From Lutraria lutraria (lineage: Eukaryota > Mollusca > Bivalvia > Venerida > Mactridae), in NCBI GenBank assembly GCA_964023205.1, contig OZ026837.1, positions 11,881,479 through 11,945,478 of the forward strand: 64,000 bases of DNA. The letters run 5' to 3'. Of this stretch, positions 1-11,721 are shown one piece after another (positions within the stretch are counted from its first letter, which is position 1; each line of letters begins with the position of its first letter). The notes beneath the pieces were generated by a model that did no database searches, was not told where the DNA came from, and was given only the letters and a program-made list of their open reading frames with translations. A program made the translations under genes and the position numbers.

Positions 1-1033
1 CGGGGCACTCTTCGCAATCATAAATAGGTTTTACCAAAATAATCACTCCGCCACCTCCTTTTTTGTCACATGAAGTAAGATTTCGATCTTTGCGGAAAAC
101 TTTATAAAGGTGTTCTCCTCGGATAATGTGTGGAATTAGCTCAGCGTCGTGAACTGATGGATTAAGATGGGTTTCCGAACCAATGATGACGTCTGGTTCC
201 ATACTAGAGATCACATGATGCAGTTCCAACTTTTTATTTCTTATACTTTGGAAATTAGTAACAAGTATATTGAACGACGTAGTCTTATGATTGAGGTTGT
301 TAGCACTACTTGCTGTTTCTATAGAAAAACTTGGCATTTTCGATGAGGCGTTACTAGTATTGTTAGACAAAGACGAAGACAAATCCTTATCGGAGATTAT
401 ACTGTCCAGGTGATCAGATACGTTGGAAATATTCATGTTCACAGGTTCTGGGGGGCATGGTTTGAGTGGTGTAGAAACATTTGGATGGCTACTGTCAGCA
501 CTATCGGATATGTTAAAAGGATTGGTTGTTTCAAAAAAGGAAATATCAACAGTATTCGCGGATGATGTGTTTGGGATGCCGCAGTTTAAACATATCCAAG
601 TTATATTGGATTTACCATATATACTATAAAGACTATCAGAGATATTAGTGCATCTGTTGTGATACCACACGTCGCACGTATCGCATTGTAAGGCTTTAGA
701 GTTCCATGTTACTCTCTTCGAGCAAATACCACACGGAAATCTATTTGGTCCAGGGTGGGTCTGGACGTCCCCACATTGTATAATTAACATGTACATCAAT
801 AACATGGATGGTTGTTTACAGTTTATTTTCATTTTAATTAGATGGTGGTTCTTGCTAAGTATTGCAAATGAACTCTGGAAATTGAGTAATGCATTTGAAT
901 TTATCTTGGCCATTTCGGTAAGATTGGCATGAAATTTTGTATCATAACCATTAGTACCGAAGGGATAACTCAAGTTCAATGAAAATATGATGAAAACGAC
1001 AGGTAGAATGTGGAGGCAGTACGGAGACTTCAT
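1..1033 (-). CDS. 5' part of a non-LTR retrotransposon ORF: 2A-like motif, PHD finger, endonuclease (runs off the window)
   Basis: An uninterrupted minus-strand frame of about 344 codons continues past base 1. I chose the ATG at 1033 because it is the first Met after an in-frame stop at 1144-1142; later Mets lie at 913 and 832. The first 25 residues are hydrophobic with LPVVFIIFSL, like a signal peptide. A second hydrophobic stretch (MLLMYMLII) leads into GDVQTHPGP at residues 88-96. Residues 101-151 hold a complete C4HC3 PHD pattern: C101, C104, C117, C120, H125, C128, C148, C151, with the usual Trp before the last Cys pair. From about residue 255 the AP-like endonuclease fold begins (TNFQSIRNK, then SETHLNP). 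The order 2A-like, PHD, endonuclease is known in APE-type non-LTR elements of marine invertebrates. Reverse transcriptase should lie outside the window. No frameshift is visible, so this copy may be young. Confidence 0.85.
   Translation of the reverse strand, partial: MKSPYCLHILPVVFIIFSLNLSYPFGTNGYDTKFHANLTEMAKINSNALLNFQSSFAILSKNHHLIKMKINCKQPSMLLMYMLIIQCGDVQTHPGPNRFPCGICSKRVTWNSKALQCDTCDVWYHNRCTNISDSLYSIYGKSNITWICLNCGIPNTSSANTVDISFFETTNPFNISDSADSSHPNVSTPLKPCPPEPVNMNISNVSDHLDSIISDKDLSSSLSNNTSNASSKMPSFSIETASSANNLNHKTTSFNILVTNFQSIRNKKLELHHVISSMEPDVIIGSETHLNPSVHDAELIPHIIRGEHLYKVFRKDRNLTSCDKKGGGGVIILVKPIYDCEECP
746..772 (-). other. Degenerate 2A-like motif in the LINE ORF
   Basis: The nine residues GDVQTHPGP follow a hydrophobic run and precede the PHD finger. 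The ribosome-skipping 2A consensus is D-V/I-E-x-N-P-G-P. Here Glu is Gln and the normally required Asn is His, so I expect weak or no skipping. The placement after a hydrophobic leader matches 2A-like sequences described in other APE-type non-LTR elements. Confidence 0.6.
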
Positions 1034-2080
1034 GTTGATGCCCAATTTAGTGGTGTTACACCATCCGGATGTTGATTGTTCAATGCGACTTCCGGTTGCG
1101 CACAAGGCACAATGTAAAAAGTGTGGGTGGGATATGATCGATTACGAAAATGTCAGCTTATTATATAAATGGGATATTTCAATATTTATGGAACACTATC
1201 GATGTCTTGATGATTTATGATGTTATCGCAACTATCTAATGATGATCCAGAATCTCTGTGTTGCCGCAGAAGATGATAACTTAGTATTTTATTTTGCCGG
1301 TTCGAAAAGCACGTCCGCACTCTACGCATGCTCAGTTGATTCTATATATATATTATATTTTCAGTTTTATTCTTATTTCTCAACCGATTTTATGTAAATT
1401 ATATACATGTACCAAATTAAGGATGAAGCGCTCAGCTTTCAGAAAATGTAAACTATTTTAATATATGTTACCTGAAAATATGTTTTGAACAATGTGAACG
1501 TATGTGTTTTGAGTCGCTCAAACTTGTACATAAAAATAATTTATTTCGCACGTCTATGTATGTTGGACAACAGAACCGTACATTCAATAATTCATGCTGG
1601 TTAGATCAAATTAATATCGTTTCAGCTATAAGATTTCACAGTGAGAATCGGAGAATAATAATTAATAGATACGAAAACTCTAAATGCATTTTAATATCTA
1701 TTAGCTTTATTTTTCATTTTTATCATGACAACTATGTTTTATGGCTATTAAACGCACATACGATCGGTTTAAGAGAAGCGCTTAAAAGGTTTCTTTTCCA
1801 GCGAAAAATGTGTTCACGGTCTTAAAATAAGTCTTAAAAATATCAGATTGTCAATAAGTTATAACATCAGCGATATGCACATACACGCGAGCGTAACGTT
1901 AATTTGGAAAGTGAACAATATAAATATACTTATGCCATCTTAGTCGAAAGTTAGTATTATGTCTAATAATCGTTAATCACGGTGTTTGAAATCAAATGCA
2001 TGATTCAATTAAATAAAATTTGACAGTGCCTCAAATTCCTGCAAATACAACTGAAAGTTCACAATTTTAGTTCTAATTTA
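1034..2080. other. No gene seen; probable 5' flank/UTR of the LINE, then AT-rich DNA
   Basis: From 1034 to about 1330 the DNA is upstream of the retrotransposon ORF and is a little richer in GC (GCACGTCCGCACTCTACGCA near 1310-1330), possibly its promoter or 5' UTR. The rest is AT-rich. An ORF of 107 codons at 1502-1825 (plus) has the Ile/Asn/Phe-rich makeup of chance ORFs and no motif I recognise. Confidence 0.4.
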
Positions 2081-2350
2081 AACTAGAAATATGTCCCGAG
2101 GACACGAATGCCCCCCCCCCCCAAAGCTAAGTCCAAAAGGGGCCATACCTCATGTAAAAATGCTTGGATTTAAGTAAAATCGAACTCGACCTGTATTTAT
2201 CATATACCTTTATGTAAAATGTGAAACCAATCCGTGAAATATTTCTTGCGTTATCGCTCGGAAACCAAAACTTGAACGGACGGGACACAGAGACGCACGG
2301 ACGGACCGGGGAAACACTTTATGCACATCCGCCATTTCAAATAGCGAAAC
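2081..2350. repeat. Interspersed repeat with C-run and ACGGACGG block
   Basis: The stretch starts AACTAGAAATATGTCCCGAG, contains a run of at least 12 C, and ends in a GACGGACCGGGGAAACAC block. The layout (short left end, unique middle, right end with GACGGAC units) resembles small non-autonomous repeats common in bivalves. There is no second copy in this window, so the family call rests on memory. Confidence 0.4.
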
Positions 2351-3611
2351 ATAAAAAATCCAGACCAAGGAGCAACGGGGGTTAACCACATACGTACATC
2401 CTTCTTTGTGCCCATAACATGAATTTAAAGCTTGTTACGCCCCTGAACATAAAACTAAATTTCTTTTCCGTTATTTACGAATATCTAGTACATCGCACTC
2501 AACAGTCTTAGAATAAAAGGCTGTCTCGTAATGATAAAGGCAGCGGCCGCATTTTCTTATCTTTAAGGAAGCTCATGAGCTATCGTAAAGTTAAGAAAGA
2601 ATCGTTCCTAAACTTAAGAATTCGTGGCTAAGAAAATATTGATGGAACGCATTTTAACGCTGAGAATGGAGATAAGACACTTCTTACTCTTATTTTATTG
2701 TTATAGATGTAATGAACTTTAGATATAATGAAGCAAGTATTCAGGTCCCCATGAATTTACCAAAACCGTATTCTACGATACTAGTAATGGCGATACACAC
2801 GTGTAATGATGCCCGGCATATGCTATTCGCAAATCAATATAGTCATACCGGTTGTGTCCCTTATGTGTAGCTTGGTCAACTTACAATATTATATTAATTA
2901 AAAAAACCGATAAAAAATAATTGAGCATAAACAAAGACCTACATAAGGTTGGTGTGGTAGCATAGGAGTAGAACTGACAATTCTCTGATTTTTTTTATAT
3001 GCCGCCTGTCTGTTTTAAGGCATTTTTACCTCATACATTCACAGCATTGCTAAAATTAGAACTCATAAAATCATTCAAATGCATTTATATATTTCTTATT
3101 CACCTTCAATGATAATAGAGTGCCATTTCATCATCTTCCTCTTTGATACCATTTTCTTTGGAAGTACTTCTGTTTGTTTTTAAACAATATTTAACTTTAA
3201 GCATGACAATCAGATGACTGAACCAGTTGCCATACTTTACCTCTCCCCCCCCCTCATATACTAATAGTCATACACTTTTTAATAATGTTAAACAATATGT
3301 CTTTGTCCATGATGCTTTACGGTCTTGTGTATTTTCCCAAAAAGAGGCTTGATCGTTTTCGCCATTGTTGATGACAAACTTAACTTTTAGGGCGAATGTT
3401 TAATTAATTGCCTGTTAGCAAAGTCCATTCTTATTCCGAATCTCCCCCTTTCGGTTCATGTCCAAGTCTATAAAATTTGGAGCACTAGTCATTGGTGTAA
3501 TGTGGTTTTCTCACAATCTTTCATGTTTTGAATCCGATTATTTGCTGTCATCAACAACATTTGATAAATAAAATGTCACAAGTCCTCAATAATCAGAGTA
3601 TTTAATGTAAC
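2351..3611. other. No gene or recognisable element seen
   Basis: AT-rich DNA with scattered short homopolymers and no ORF with recognisable content on either strand. Confidence 0.4.
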
Positions 3612-4443
3612 GGGCTTGGGTGTCAGGTCAAATCAAGTTTCACCTATTTATAGATTTAAAAACTGAATCATAATTATATACTAAAATAAACCCACTGTAT
3701 AAAGTGCATTGCAAATAATTTGAAACAAATATTACATTTGATTGGTCTTTTATAAACCAATATCGCACGTAATTTACAAAATTTTGAACAACGATAACTA
3801 CTCTGTATATAGGAATATAAAAGTAGTCTTAAAATGACTATAAATGTATAAAGCAGGGAACTGTGCCTCAGTTGTTTTGAAATTCCGTACTCAGAACCCC
3901 GCTGTTTATTACGTAATACTCCATAGATAAAGACAAATATCAAAATTCTGAGGCACGTTCTCCTTAGATTAACATTTCCGCTACAAAATATCGAAAACCG
4001 CTTTGAAATTCATCATCAAATCGGCAATGTTAATTCGAAATGACACTTACTGTTTTTTTAAAGCTGAGCAATTAACAATTAACGTGTCTGATCATTATCA
4101 TCTCATTAAATCAACGAATTTGACTCTTATGTTTACGGTTCAATAATTGAAACCACGCCCAAGTTTGATATGTAGTAAGATATTTTATAACGAATTGTTG
4201 TCATTAATGAATTAAAAGTATCATATCGTACCAATACAATGCGTATTACGTTAGAGATGTTTAACGCTGATAAGGAAAAGTCGATAAAGGGGTACAGTAT
4301 TTATCGCAATAAAACACCATTTTTGAGCGTTCGGCTAGAATTTGTTTGTTGCTTGGTATTAAAATATGATAGTTGATATTTGTAAATAACGTAAAATATC
4401 ATTTTACGTTATTTTAGCGATTATAACAAAGACAGATACCTTA
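3612..4443. repeat. Dispersed repeat R1, short copy
   Basis: This segment matches 24891-26606 closely over its whole length. Shared landmarks are TCAGGTCAAATCAAGTTTCA near the start, TTGATTGGTCTT in the middle, and CAGATACCTTAA at the end. The other copy has about 0.8 kb more (roughly 25240-26062) after CGTAATACTCCATAGATAA. I see no long terminal inverted repeats and no coding capacity. The one structured part is the hairpin near the right end. Confidence 0.75.
4384..4414. repeat. Perfect 14-bp-arm palindrome in R1
   Basis: AAATAACGTAAAAT, a 3-nt ATC spacer, then its exact reverse complement. The sister copy at 26547-26576 has lost one base from the right arm but otherwise keeps the hairpin. 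Confidence 0.8.
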
Positions 4444-6321
4444 ATGTATTAAGACATAATCGGGCTCCATAGGAATCAAAGGTGGGTGTTTCCATTTTCC
4501 CATTTTCTTTTCCTCTGATTTTATAATATTGTATTGGTCTATTGATATTTAAACTTTCTAACTTTGTTAACATGCCATGATTAACATGATCACGCATAGG
4601 TAGCTTTTGAGCCTGTGATACCAAGAGGAATCCGAATGAATCCATGCCTCCCCCGAACTGAATATGTTCCGGAAAAGACTTTCTCCGAATTTTATTCTCA
4701 GTCATATTTATAGACTGCAAATCATCAGATATTTTGACATATCGTGATATAAATCATCACTAATCTCAAGTGTGTGTAAACAAAATATACCTTATATTTC
4801 CCTATTCCCTCTGGATCTAGATCAGCATGGTTCAAGTTTAGTTACTAGTATACGATTTCATTTGAGGTAGTTGTGGGTGCTAGTGCATGAGGGTCCAGAC
4901 CATGCTGGTCATCAGACATAGTGCTGTTTTTTTGTTTGACTTTCCAGAATTTAAGCATTTCTTGCTCTACTTTTTGTTAAAATCAGCCCTTGCTCAATAA
5001 GTGGATTAGCATCAATCGTTTGCGATATTCTCATTGTGGATTTCGAATGTATTTCGCCCGGTAACCAGTGATTCGATAATTATTTATTTGTATATCAACA
5101 TTTAACATGTTTTATGTAAAAAGGATGGTCCCTTATGTGTTTTCTGATATTAATTCTCAATTTTCAGATGAAAGTTTTTTTTTACTGCTGAAAGATGTTT
5201 GTTTTCAGGATTGTAGTTTGGTACAATGAATCATAAGTTCCGGACGTCATCGTTTCTTCCGGCAAATTAAATACGTGTAGTTCATGACAATATTTTCCGC
5301 TTTCAACTCTTTTATCTGAAGCAATCAAGTTCACATAAAAGATTTATTTTACTAATTTACTTCCATAATCCACTAAAGACCCAGTTGTGAAAGAAGTTTG
5401 TCGTTTTCTTCAACTGTTTTGTATTTTCCTATAATGTGAAACATTTCTTCAATTTGAAAGTAATTTCAAATTGTGATAAGCCGTCTTAGCAGACAAAATA
5501 TCATTATTTCTCTCTTTGAAGGAACGATTTTCATTGGCTCACTTAGTTTTACTCCTCTTTCACTGAGTGGAACCAAAAGTCAGACAAAGATAGAATCTCC
5601 TGCGATGATCATACTCTGATATAATTATACTATCGTTAGTGTTAATAAAATGTCTAAAATGTCATTTTAAAATTTGTTTGGTTTCTTTTGATGTGTAGAG
5701 TAACAGTAACGTTATTCACATACACTACTAACGCAATGAATATGTAGTATTAATTATCGTAAAAAATGATATTTTGTGATACTGTCTTAAGTTTTAAGAA
5801 TAGGAGATGAGAGTAACGTTCGTTTAACGCGTTTTTATGCTATGAAATACCTAGTAACATACTTCACCAAACATATTGTTTTTGCGAATAATATGGTACC
5901 TACTGTTAAAATGGTGGTTTGGGAAATACATTTTAATGTATTGATCTGCATGTCAGTGATGTATAAACAAATGTTTCAAAGCTTTCTTTTTTTAACTATA
6001 CACAATTCTCATAATTTATGGAACAAGCGTATTAATTTTCATCTTCATGTAATGCATTATCATATATTTTCGTAAGTAGAATATAACGATATGTTTGTTT
6101 AATATACATGGGTTTTATTTGTATGCATTTCACACATATGTGTCGTCTACGTAATGCTATATGACCACATATTACATTACCATAGAAGAGGAACAGGTGT
6201 TTTTTCTTACAATGATGTGTTTGACAAGCAAAAATAACTAATCCAACATGAAAGTTAAAAGTTAGTGTGCATATTTTGATCGTAGTTCAGACTGTTTACT
6301 AAAATACAACAATACGTTTAA
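4444..6321. other. No supported gene; one 99-codon ORF of unknown status
   Basis: A minus-strand ORF at 4720-4421 begins MQSINMTENKIRRKSF and is less compositionally biased than its surroundings. A possible acceptor (GATGATTTGCAG) lies just upstream. It runs into the R1 repeat at its 3' end and shows no domain I recognise. A plus-strand ORF at 5842-6075 is Phe/His/Ile-rich and probably chance. Confidence 0.3.
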
Positions 6322-6968
6322 CTAGAACTGTCACAGAGGTGACTAATAACCCCGCCGCCGCTTTGACACTAAGAATGTGATAGTACACTATACGGCTAAA
6401 TTCAAGGGGATATAACTCTGCAATGAATGGATCACTGGGTATGAAAATTATGTCTTGAACATTTAATATTGATAATATATTTCAAGTTTCAAATCAATCT
6501 CTAGAAAAATGTGGAAGTAATTTGCTCGAGAAAATAAGAGTGCCATTGTACACTATATGGCTAAGTTCAAGGGCACATAACTCTGTAATGAGTGAATCGC
6601 TGGGCATGAAAATTGTGTCTTGCATGAGTACACTTCATGGTGATAGCAAATTTAAGTTTCAATTCAATCCCTTGAAAAATGTGGAAGAAGTTCGCTCCAC
6701 AAACTAAGAGTGCCATTCTACACTATATGGCTAAGTTCAAGGGGAAATAACTCTGGAATGTGTGAATCGCTGGGCATGAAAATTGTGTCTTGCACATCTA
6801 CACTTCATGGTGATAACATATTTCAAGTTTCATTGCAATTGCTTAAAGAATGTGAAAGTGGTTCGCTCCACAAACTTTTGATATTTTATGCGGACGGACC
6901 GACCGACCAACCGACCGACAGAGTGACTCCAATATAACCCCTCTCAAACTTCGTTTGCGGGGGTATAA
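6322..6968. repeat. Non-autonomous repeat P1 with three ~168-bp core units
   Basis: The left end reads CTAGAACTGTCACAGAGGTG followed by CCCCGCCGCCGC. Three core units begin near 6382, 6547 and 6717, each with a CACTATANGGCTAA.TTCAAGG landmark and a TGTGGAAG or TGTGAAAG line before the unit end. The right end has GACCGACC units and CTCTCAAACTTCGTTTGCGG, which can fold as a hairpin, then GGTATAAAA. The copy at 44479-44795 has the same ends but one core. Variable core number between fixed ends resembles bivalve Pearl-type (helentron-like) elements. Confidence 0.75.
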
Positions 6969-8830
6969 AAAATAAAGGGATAAATTACGTGTCCACAGAA
7001 CGATATGAGACTTGATAAATACAATTGTACAGCTGAACGCGATTTGGCTATCCAAATAACTAACTATTCTGTGAACAAATGTATTCAATGTTTTAAGGAC
7101 AACACTCAAACTCTTAGAACCATCCTCCATTCATCCCTCATTCACTCAATTAGTATTATACAAATCAGATGATGTAATTAATACGTATTTGATATAAGAC
7201 GTTTAGTTCAAATTCTATATCGCCAATCAAACATTTAAAAACAATTAAATATTTGCATAATTACAACAATCAATGAAGCTGAAATAGATATGTCAAAAAT
7301 ATAATTGAATGGATGATTACAAAGAAACTGGTGCTTACAAATATGCTTATTTGTAAACTGTTATGTAATTAGGTTTATAATAGATGGAATTTCGTCTCAA
7401 ATTCAAAGAAAAAATGATAAATTTCAAAGAAAAATAAAAAAAAGATAATGCATGCAATCAGTATGAATATGTATTTATATACATAAATATGGCAATTAAT
7501 TACAACAATTAAAAGTGAACATACAGATTAGGAAAAAAACTATGGATAACTTTTAGCATTTCCTTTCCGTAATTAGAATTGTAAAATAATATAGTTGGAA
7601 GTTAGTTTTTAGTCTGATAGTTTGATAGAAAATATAATAGAGTTTCAGAATTCCGAGGGGAAGTGAAAATTAGATAACCAACAGACGCTGGTCATTCAGT
7701 CCTAAGGAAAGCGAGTATGTGCCTATACTTCAGATCTGATCAATAACGATAAAAAATAAAAACGATTAATTTAATCCATCGACGTCTCGCCGCATTGGCT
7801 TCTTCATGATGAGGATAAATAATAAACCATATTTTTTTATACTTCAGATCTTGAGCATAGATGCGTTTGTTCTCGCCACACGAAGCATGTTCGAATCCAA
7901 AAGATAAATAATTAGCTCTACTATGAGATAAGAATTAGCAAAAAATGATATATGTTAGAATGTATTAAAATGAAATGTCACATTAGTTAAGAATACAAAC
8001 GTCCCATTATGCAATTAAACTCATTTGTACCAGATAATTTATTTTTTATCAAGAGTTATTCTTATACATGATATTAAAAACAAAAGTTCATAAAAAATAA
8101 CTCCTGATAAAAAAATAAATTGTCCACTTTGGATTAAAATGTCTTATATATATATATCATTATGCTAGGTAAATCAAAGTATAAAAAATTCAGTCACGCT
8201 ATATACATCTAAATTCAAGTTAAAAAAACAACAACAAAATAAAATGAATGTATTTATCAAACATTTAAAGAAATAACTTGAACTGTATTAAATGACCGTT
8301 AAAAATCAAAATCATAATTAACACAGAAACTAAACTGATTCTTAATTATGTTGAAATATTGACTTAACAATAGAATACAGAATTTGAATACAATAACACA
8401 ATTTCTTGTCTGAAATACTAACTACCAGATGTGTCTTTGGTGAAATTTTCAATGGTAAAAAAGCGCACAGAAATCAAATATAAAAATGATTACATAAACA
8501 TAAATATTAAAACAGCAATAATCCACAATATTTAACATTTCTATTGCCAAATTAATGACAATGAAAACAGTTGTGAATTATGGTGATAAGAAAATATGTA
8601 CTTTATTAATGAACTGGGGATTTTCAGTTTACAGTAAAACACCCAAAGTACCTCACAAACTTTAACTAAATCATCCAGCGATAAAAATAAATTCGAATTA
8701 TAACCAAAAATTTTCATCACATAATTATATTCACATTTACATTTTATCTACAATCACTCACATGAAAAGCTTTGCGACAATAGATAAGAAAACAAAACAC
8801 GAAAAAATCTACAATAAATCTCACCTTCCC
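6969..8830. other. No gene seen; AT-rich DNA
   Basis: Very AT-rich with (TA)n near 8150. Short stretches such as ATTCAGTCACGCTATATACATC (approximately 8189-8210) and AATCACTCACATGAAAAGC (about 8752) have relatives near 15720-15850, 16625-16650 and 37980-38010, so part of this is an old dispersed or duplicated flank. Confidence 0.4.
8033..8124. repeat. Hairpin with ~30-bp imperfect arms
   Basis: AATTTATTTTTTATCAAGAG on the left is mirrored by CTCCTGATAAAAAAATAAAT on the right, about 26 nt apart, with TTATT/AATAA continuing the pairing. It is AT-rich and may be a small foldback repeat. Confidence 0.55.
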
Positions 8831-9404
8831 TTAAAGGGGCATGCCCTGGAACTGAAGCGTCTCGAATAGCAATCAAATTGGTATCATTGTAATGCCTAAA
8901 TCAATTAATGAAAGCCCTGTAAATTATTTACGAAATATCCCGCTAGTTTACTCAAAATACACATTTCAAGATTTACCAAACCTGCCGATTTCGCCTCAGA
9001 AAATATTCGTCCTTTTTATGACTCGACTCTTTCGGGATCAGTCAAAAGCAGAAAAAATGTCAACAAACTGTGAAATGGTAAGCATGGCTCATGTTATGTT
9101 CATTTTTGCGACATAAGGCTTATCTATCGATCAATTATAGGTAAATATCATTGTTTTGCTGCTTGAAAGGCAGCGCGCACACTCAGTTAAATTCTCAGAC
9201 GAATCGGAAATATCGTTGCCGTCAATAAAAGGCTGACAGCCTTTTATTTACACCGACATACAAATACCGACGCGTGCATTATAGGGTCATTTTTGAATGC
9301 ACATTCTTCTTTGACTTTTCGGTAATAATTGGTTTTACAAGTGATAAACGCATTTTTGGTGTATGAAACCCAAGACACAGCAGTTCCAGGGCATGCCCCT
9401 TTAA
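8831..9404. mobile_element. MITE with 24-bp perfect inverted ends and TTAA borders
   Basis: Left end TTAAAGGGGCATGCCCTGGA (8831-8850) continuing ACTG; the right end at 9381-9404 is its exact reverse complement over 24 bp. The outermost four bases on both sides are TTAA, the target preferred by piggyBac-type transposons, leaving 20-bp inverted repeats inside. The 574-bp body has no transposase; small ORFs inside it (8892-9116 plus, 9244-9479 minus) have no recognised domain. The superfamily call rests only on the TTAA. Confidence 0.7.
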
Positions 9405-9960
9405 ATACAACCAAACATAAAACCCACAAAACCCTATCCTATCCAACACGAGAAAAATTCGAAAAGGGGGACAAAACAAATATTTTCAGAGCTTAAAGAT
9501 CAACATGAATGATTAAAATAGCTATGCTTAATATAATACTATATAAAGCATTACCATCGCCTTATAATGGAAACAAGTAAAACACGCGAAGGAAACAGTT
9601 TTGTTAAGAAAAGTATTCATCAATCAGGAATGCATTCCTAGGAAAACAAATGCATACAAAACATCCCACCTTTCACAGACAAACCCCTTCTACTTCATTT
9701 AACAACTGATGACCTTAAATTAGTCGTCTGATTTAGCATCGAAACATTCAATGTACCTTACATGTTGGCTTCAGAATTATCAAGTCATTAAAAACATAAG
9801 AGGAAGGGGAAGTAAGCGATACTACCAAGGTTGTATCTTGCACATGTCTCCTGCAAAACAGTGAATTATTTACGAAAACGGACATATGAATGTATAACAA
9901 TAAGTGTAAATTGAACGGAATATATATGGACATAAATAAAAATTTGGATATATAGAAATA
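9405..9960. other. No gene; flank shared with 16.4-16.6 kb, then possible LINE A 5' UTR
   Basis: About 9660-9770 contains CACCTTTCACAGAC and then CTGATTTAGCATC and CCTTACATG. The same order (CTGATTTAGCGTC, CCTTACATG) is at about 16500-16540. The last ~150 bases before 9961 may be the 5' UTR of LINE A. Confidence 0.4.
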
Positions 9961-11290
9961 TGGAAATAAATATGTTGGAAAATAAAAATCAAGTAAGCGA
10001 TAGTGACACGTATGAAAAACAAAATGGCGTCCCATTGGTATTCTTTCAAGAGAGAGATCTGTTCGGTGATAAAAACCGGATCAAGATCTGTGGCTTAAGA
10101 ATGAGGAGCTATATTCTAGTCTATCACGTGTCATTGAACCGACGCATATTACAGGTCTCCAGAGAGTTCGGGGTATGTGGCGCATTTACGTCGAGGCTTT
10201 AGATGACAAAGTTGACCTAGTTTCGGCTGGGGTCATTTTACGGGGTAAATGTCTACCGATTTTGAGTACAAATCCATTACGACTCGACAGTGAAAATACT
10301 GTTCGCATCAGAGTGAAAGACATACCGCTTTCAGTTGATGACAGTACAATCAGCCATACTCTTATTCGCAAAGATATTGAAGTGATATCAGCCTACCGCG
10401 ATAAACTACGCATTGGAGGTAAACTCACTAACTGCGATACAGGTGACCATCTGATAATTGTGAAAGCCTCAACTCTGAAAACTCCTTTGAATAGATTTAT
10501 GGCATTCGGTCAATTCAAAGCAACCGTCTTCCATCGCGGCCAAATTAAGAGACAGTCTAAATGTAGCAAATGTCTACAAGTAGGCCATACAGCTGCTTTT
10601 TGTGAAAATGACTGGGTTTGCACTCAGTGCAAACAATCCGGACATAAACAGAGCGAATGTGATGCTTTTAATGGACATATCCAGAGTGATAACGATGACT
10701 CCGACGATGAACGTGAAACACTGAGTGACAAAGACACTCCAACACGGAAAACAACGACCGTCATACCCGATGCTGTCAATACTGAACATCGTGAAACTCG
10801 TGCTATGGACACTAACAAACCAAAACAAAAGAAATCTAACACGGCACAAATACACGGACAACAGACAATGATCAAATCCGTGCGCAATACATCTGAAAGT
10901 GACACGAAAACATCAAATAAACAATCATTGAAAAACGTGGTTAGATCTCCACCTACTCCGGCAGAAGAACTCCACGATGAATCGAAGAAACAACGAAAAT
11001 CAACCCAAAGAAGTAAAGTATCGTGTTACATGTACATGACATTTTTTTCATTTATTCAAGGATTGCATGATCACGGATTTCTCTATGGACTTTCCACTAC
11101 GACTAACGATAACACATTGCTATACGGTCGTGTGACCGATCTTACCCACGTGCGTTGGGTACAAAATAAACATTTAAATCATAGGTACATTGTGTACCAT
11201 ACTAAATATAATATGGATTATGTTGATATATTGCAGGTAATATGTTTATTCATATGCATAATTTTGTATCCATTTATATACACGAGTTAA
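9961..11290 (+). pseudogene. LINE A copy 1 ORF1, nucleic-acid-binding Gag-like protein
   Basis: The first frame starts at ATG 9961 and shifts near 10095-10110. The main part continues from within 10113 (NEELYSSLSRVIEP) through MWRIYVE at 10175 to a stop at 11290. Two zinc knuckles stand together: CSKCLQVGHTAAFC and CTQCKQSGHKQSEC. A charged, Lys/Asp/Ser-rich tail follows (SDNDDSDDERE), then RSPPTPAEEL, which is also in copy 2. Beyond about 11030 the reading looks like run-through, because copy 2 ends there. L1-type ORF1 proteins bind their own RNA during retrotransposition. The single frameshift is the only clear damage. Confidence 0.8.
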
Positions 11291-11721
11291 TTAATTGTAT
11301 TAGGGAACCCGCTTTACGTGGGAACCTGAGCAAATTGTTTGAATATGTAACGCATCGTTATATTATTAGATGCAACTTTGAAGTGGCTTTGCCATTCTCG
11401 TCGCAAACAATTCATTTTACTACTTTGCACACTAGTACGCATCAAAGATGTACTTTGTATATACATATATATTTGATGGATACTGTGTACAATTCTTATA
11501 TATACTGTATACGTTACTTTAAATTTGAACTTGCATATCAGTCTAATATGAATATTTCGAATGTTCTATATAAGTAAATCTTAATGTCTAATATAATTTA
11601 TACATATATCATCACATATTAATGATACTTTGCACATATTTTTGTCACAGCTCAAACATATTATTGTACAAGCTTTACTTTCATGTTTAATTCCTATCTT
11701 AAACAGTCAACATATAATTAG

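Noticed and set aside
423..629. Plus-strand ORF of 68 codons
   Set aside because: It lies opposite the clear PHD/endonuclease frame on the minus strand.
1502..1825. Plus-strand ORF of 107 codons
   Set aside because: Ile/Asn/Phe-rich composition, no motif, no splice or promoter context.
10574..10905. Minus-strand ORFs of 93-95 codons
   Set aside because: They mirror the LINE A ORF1 zinc-knuckle and charged-tail region.
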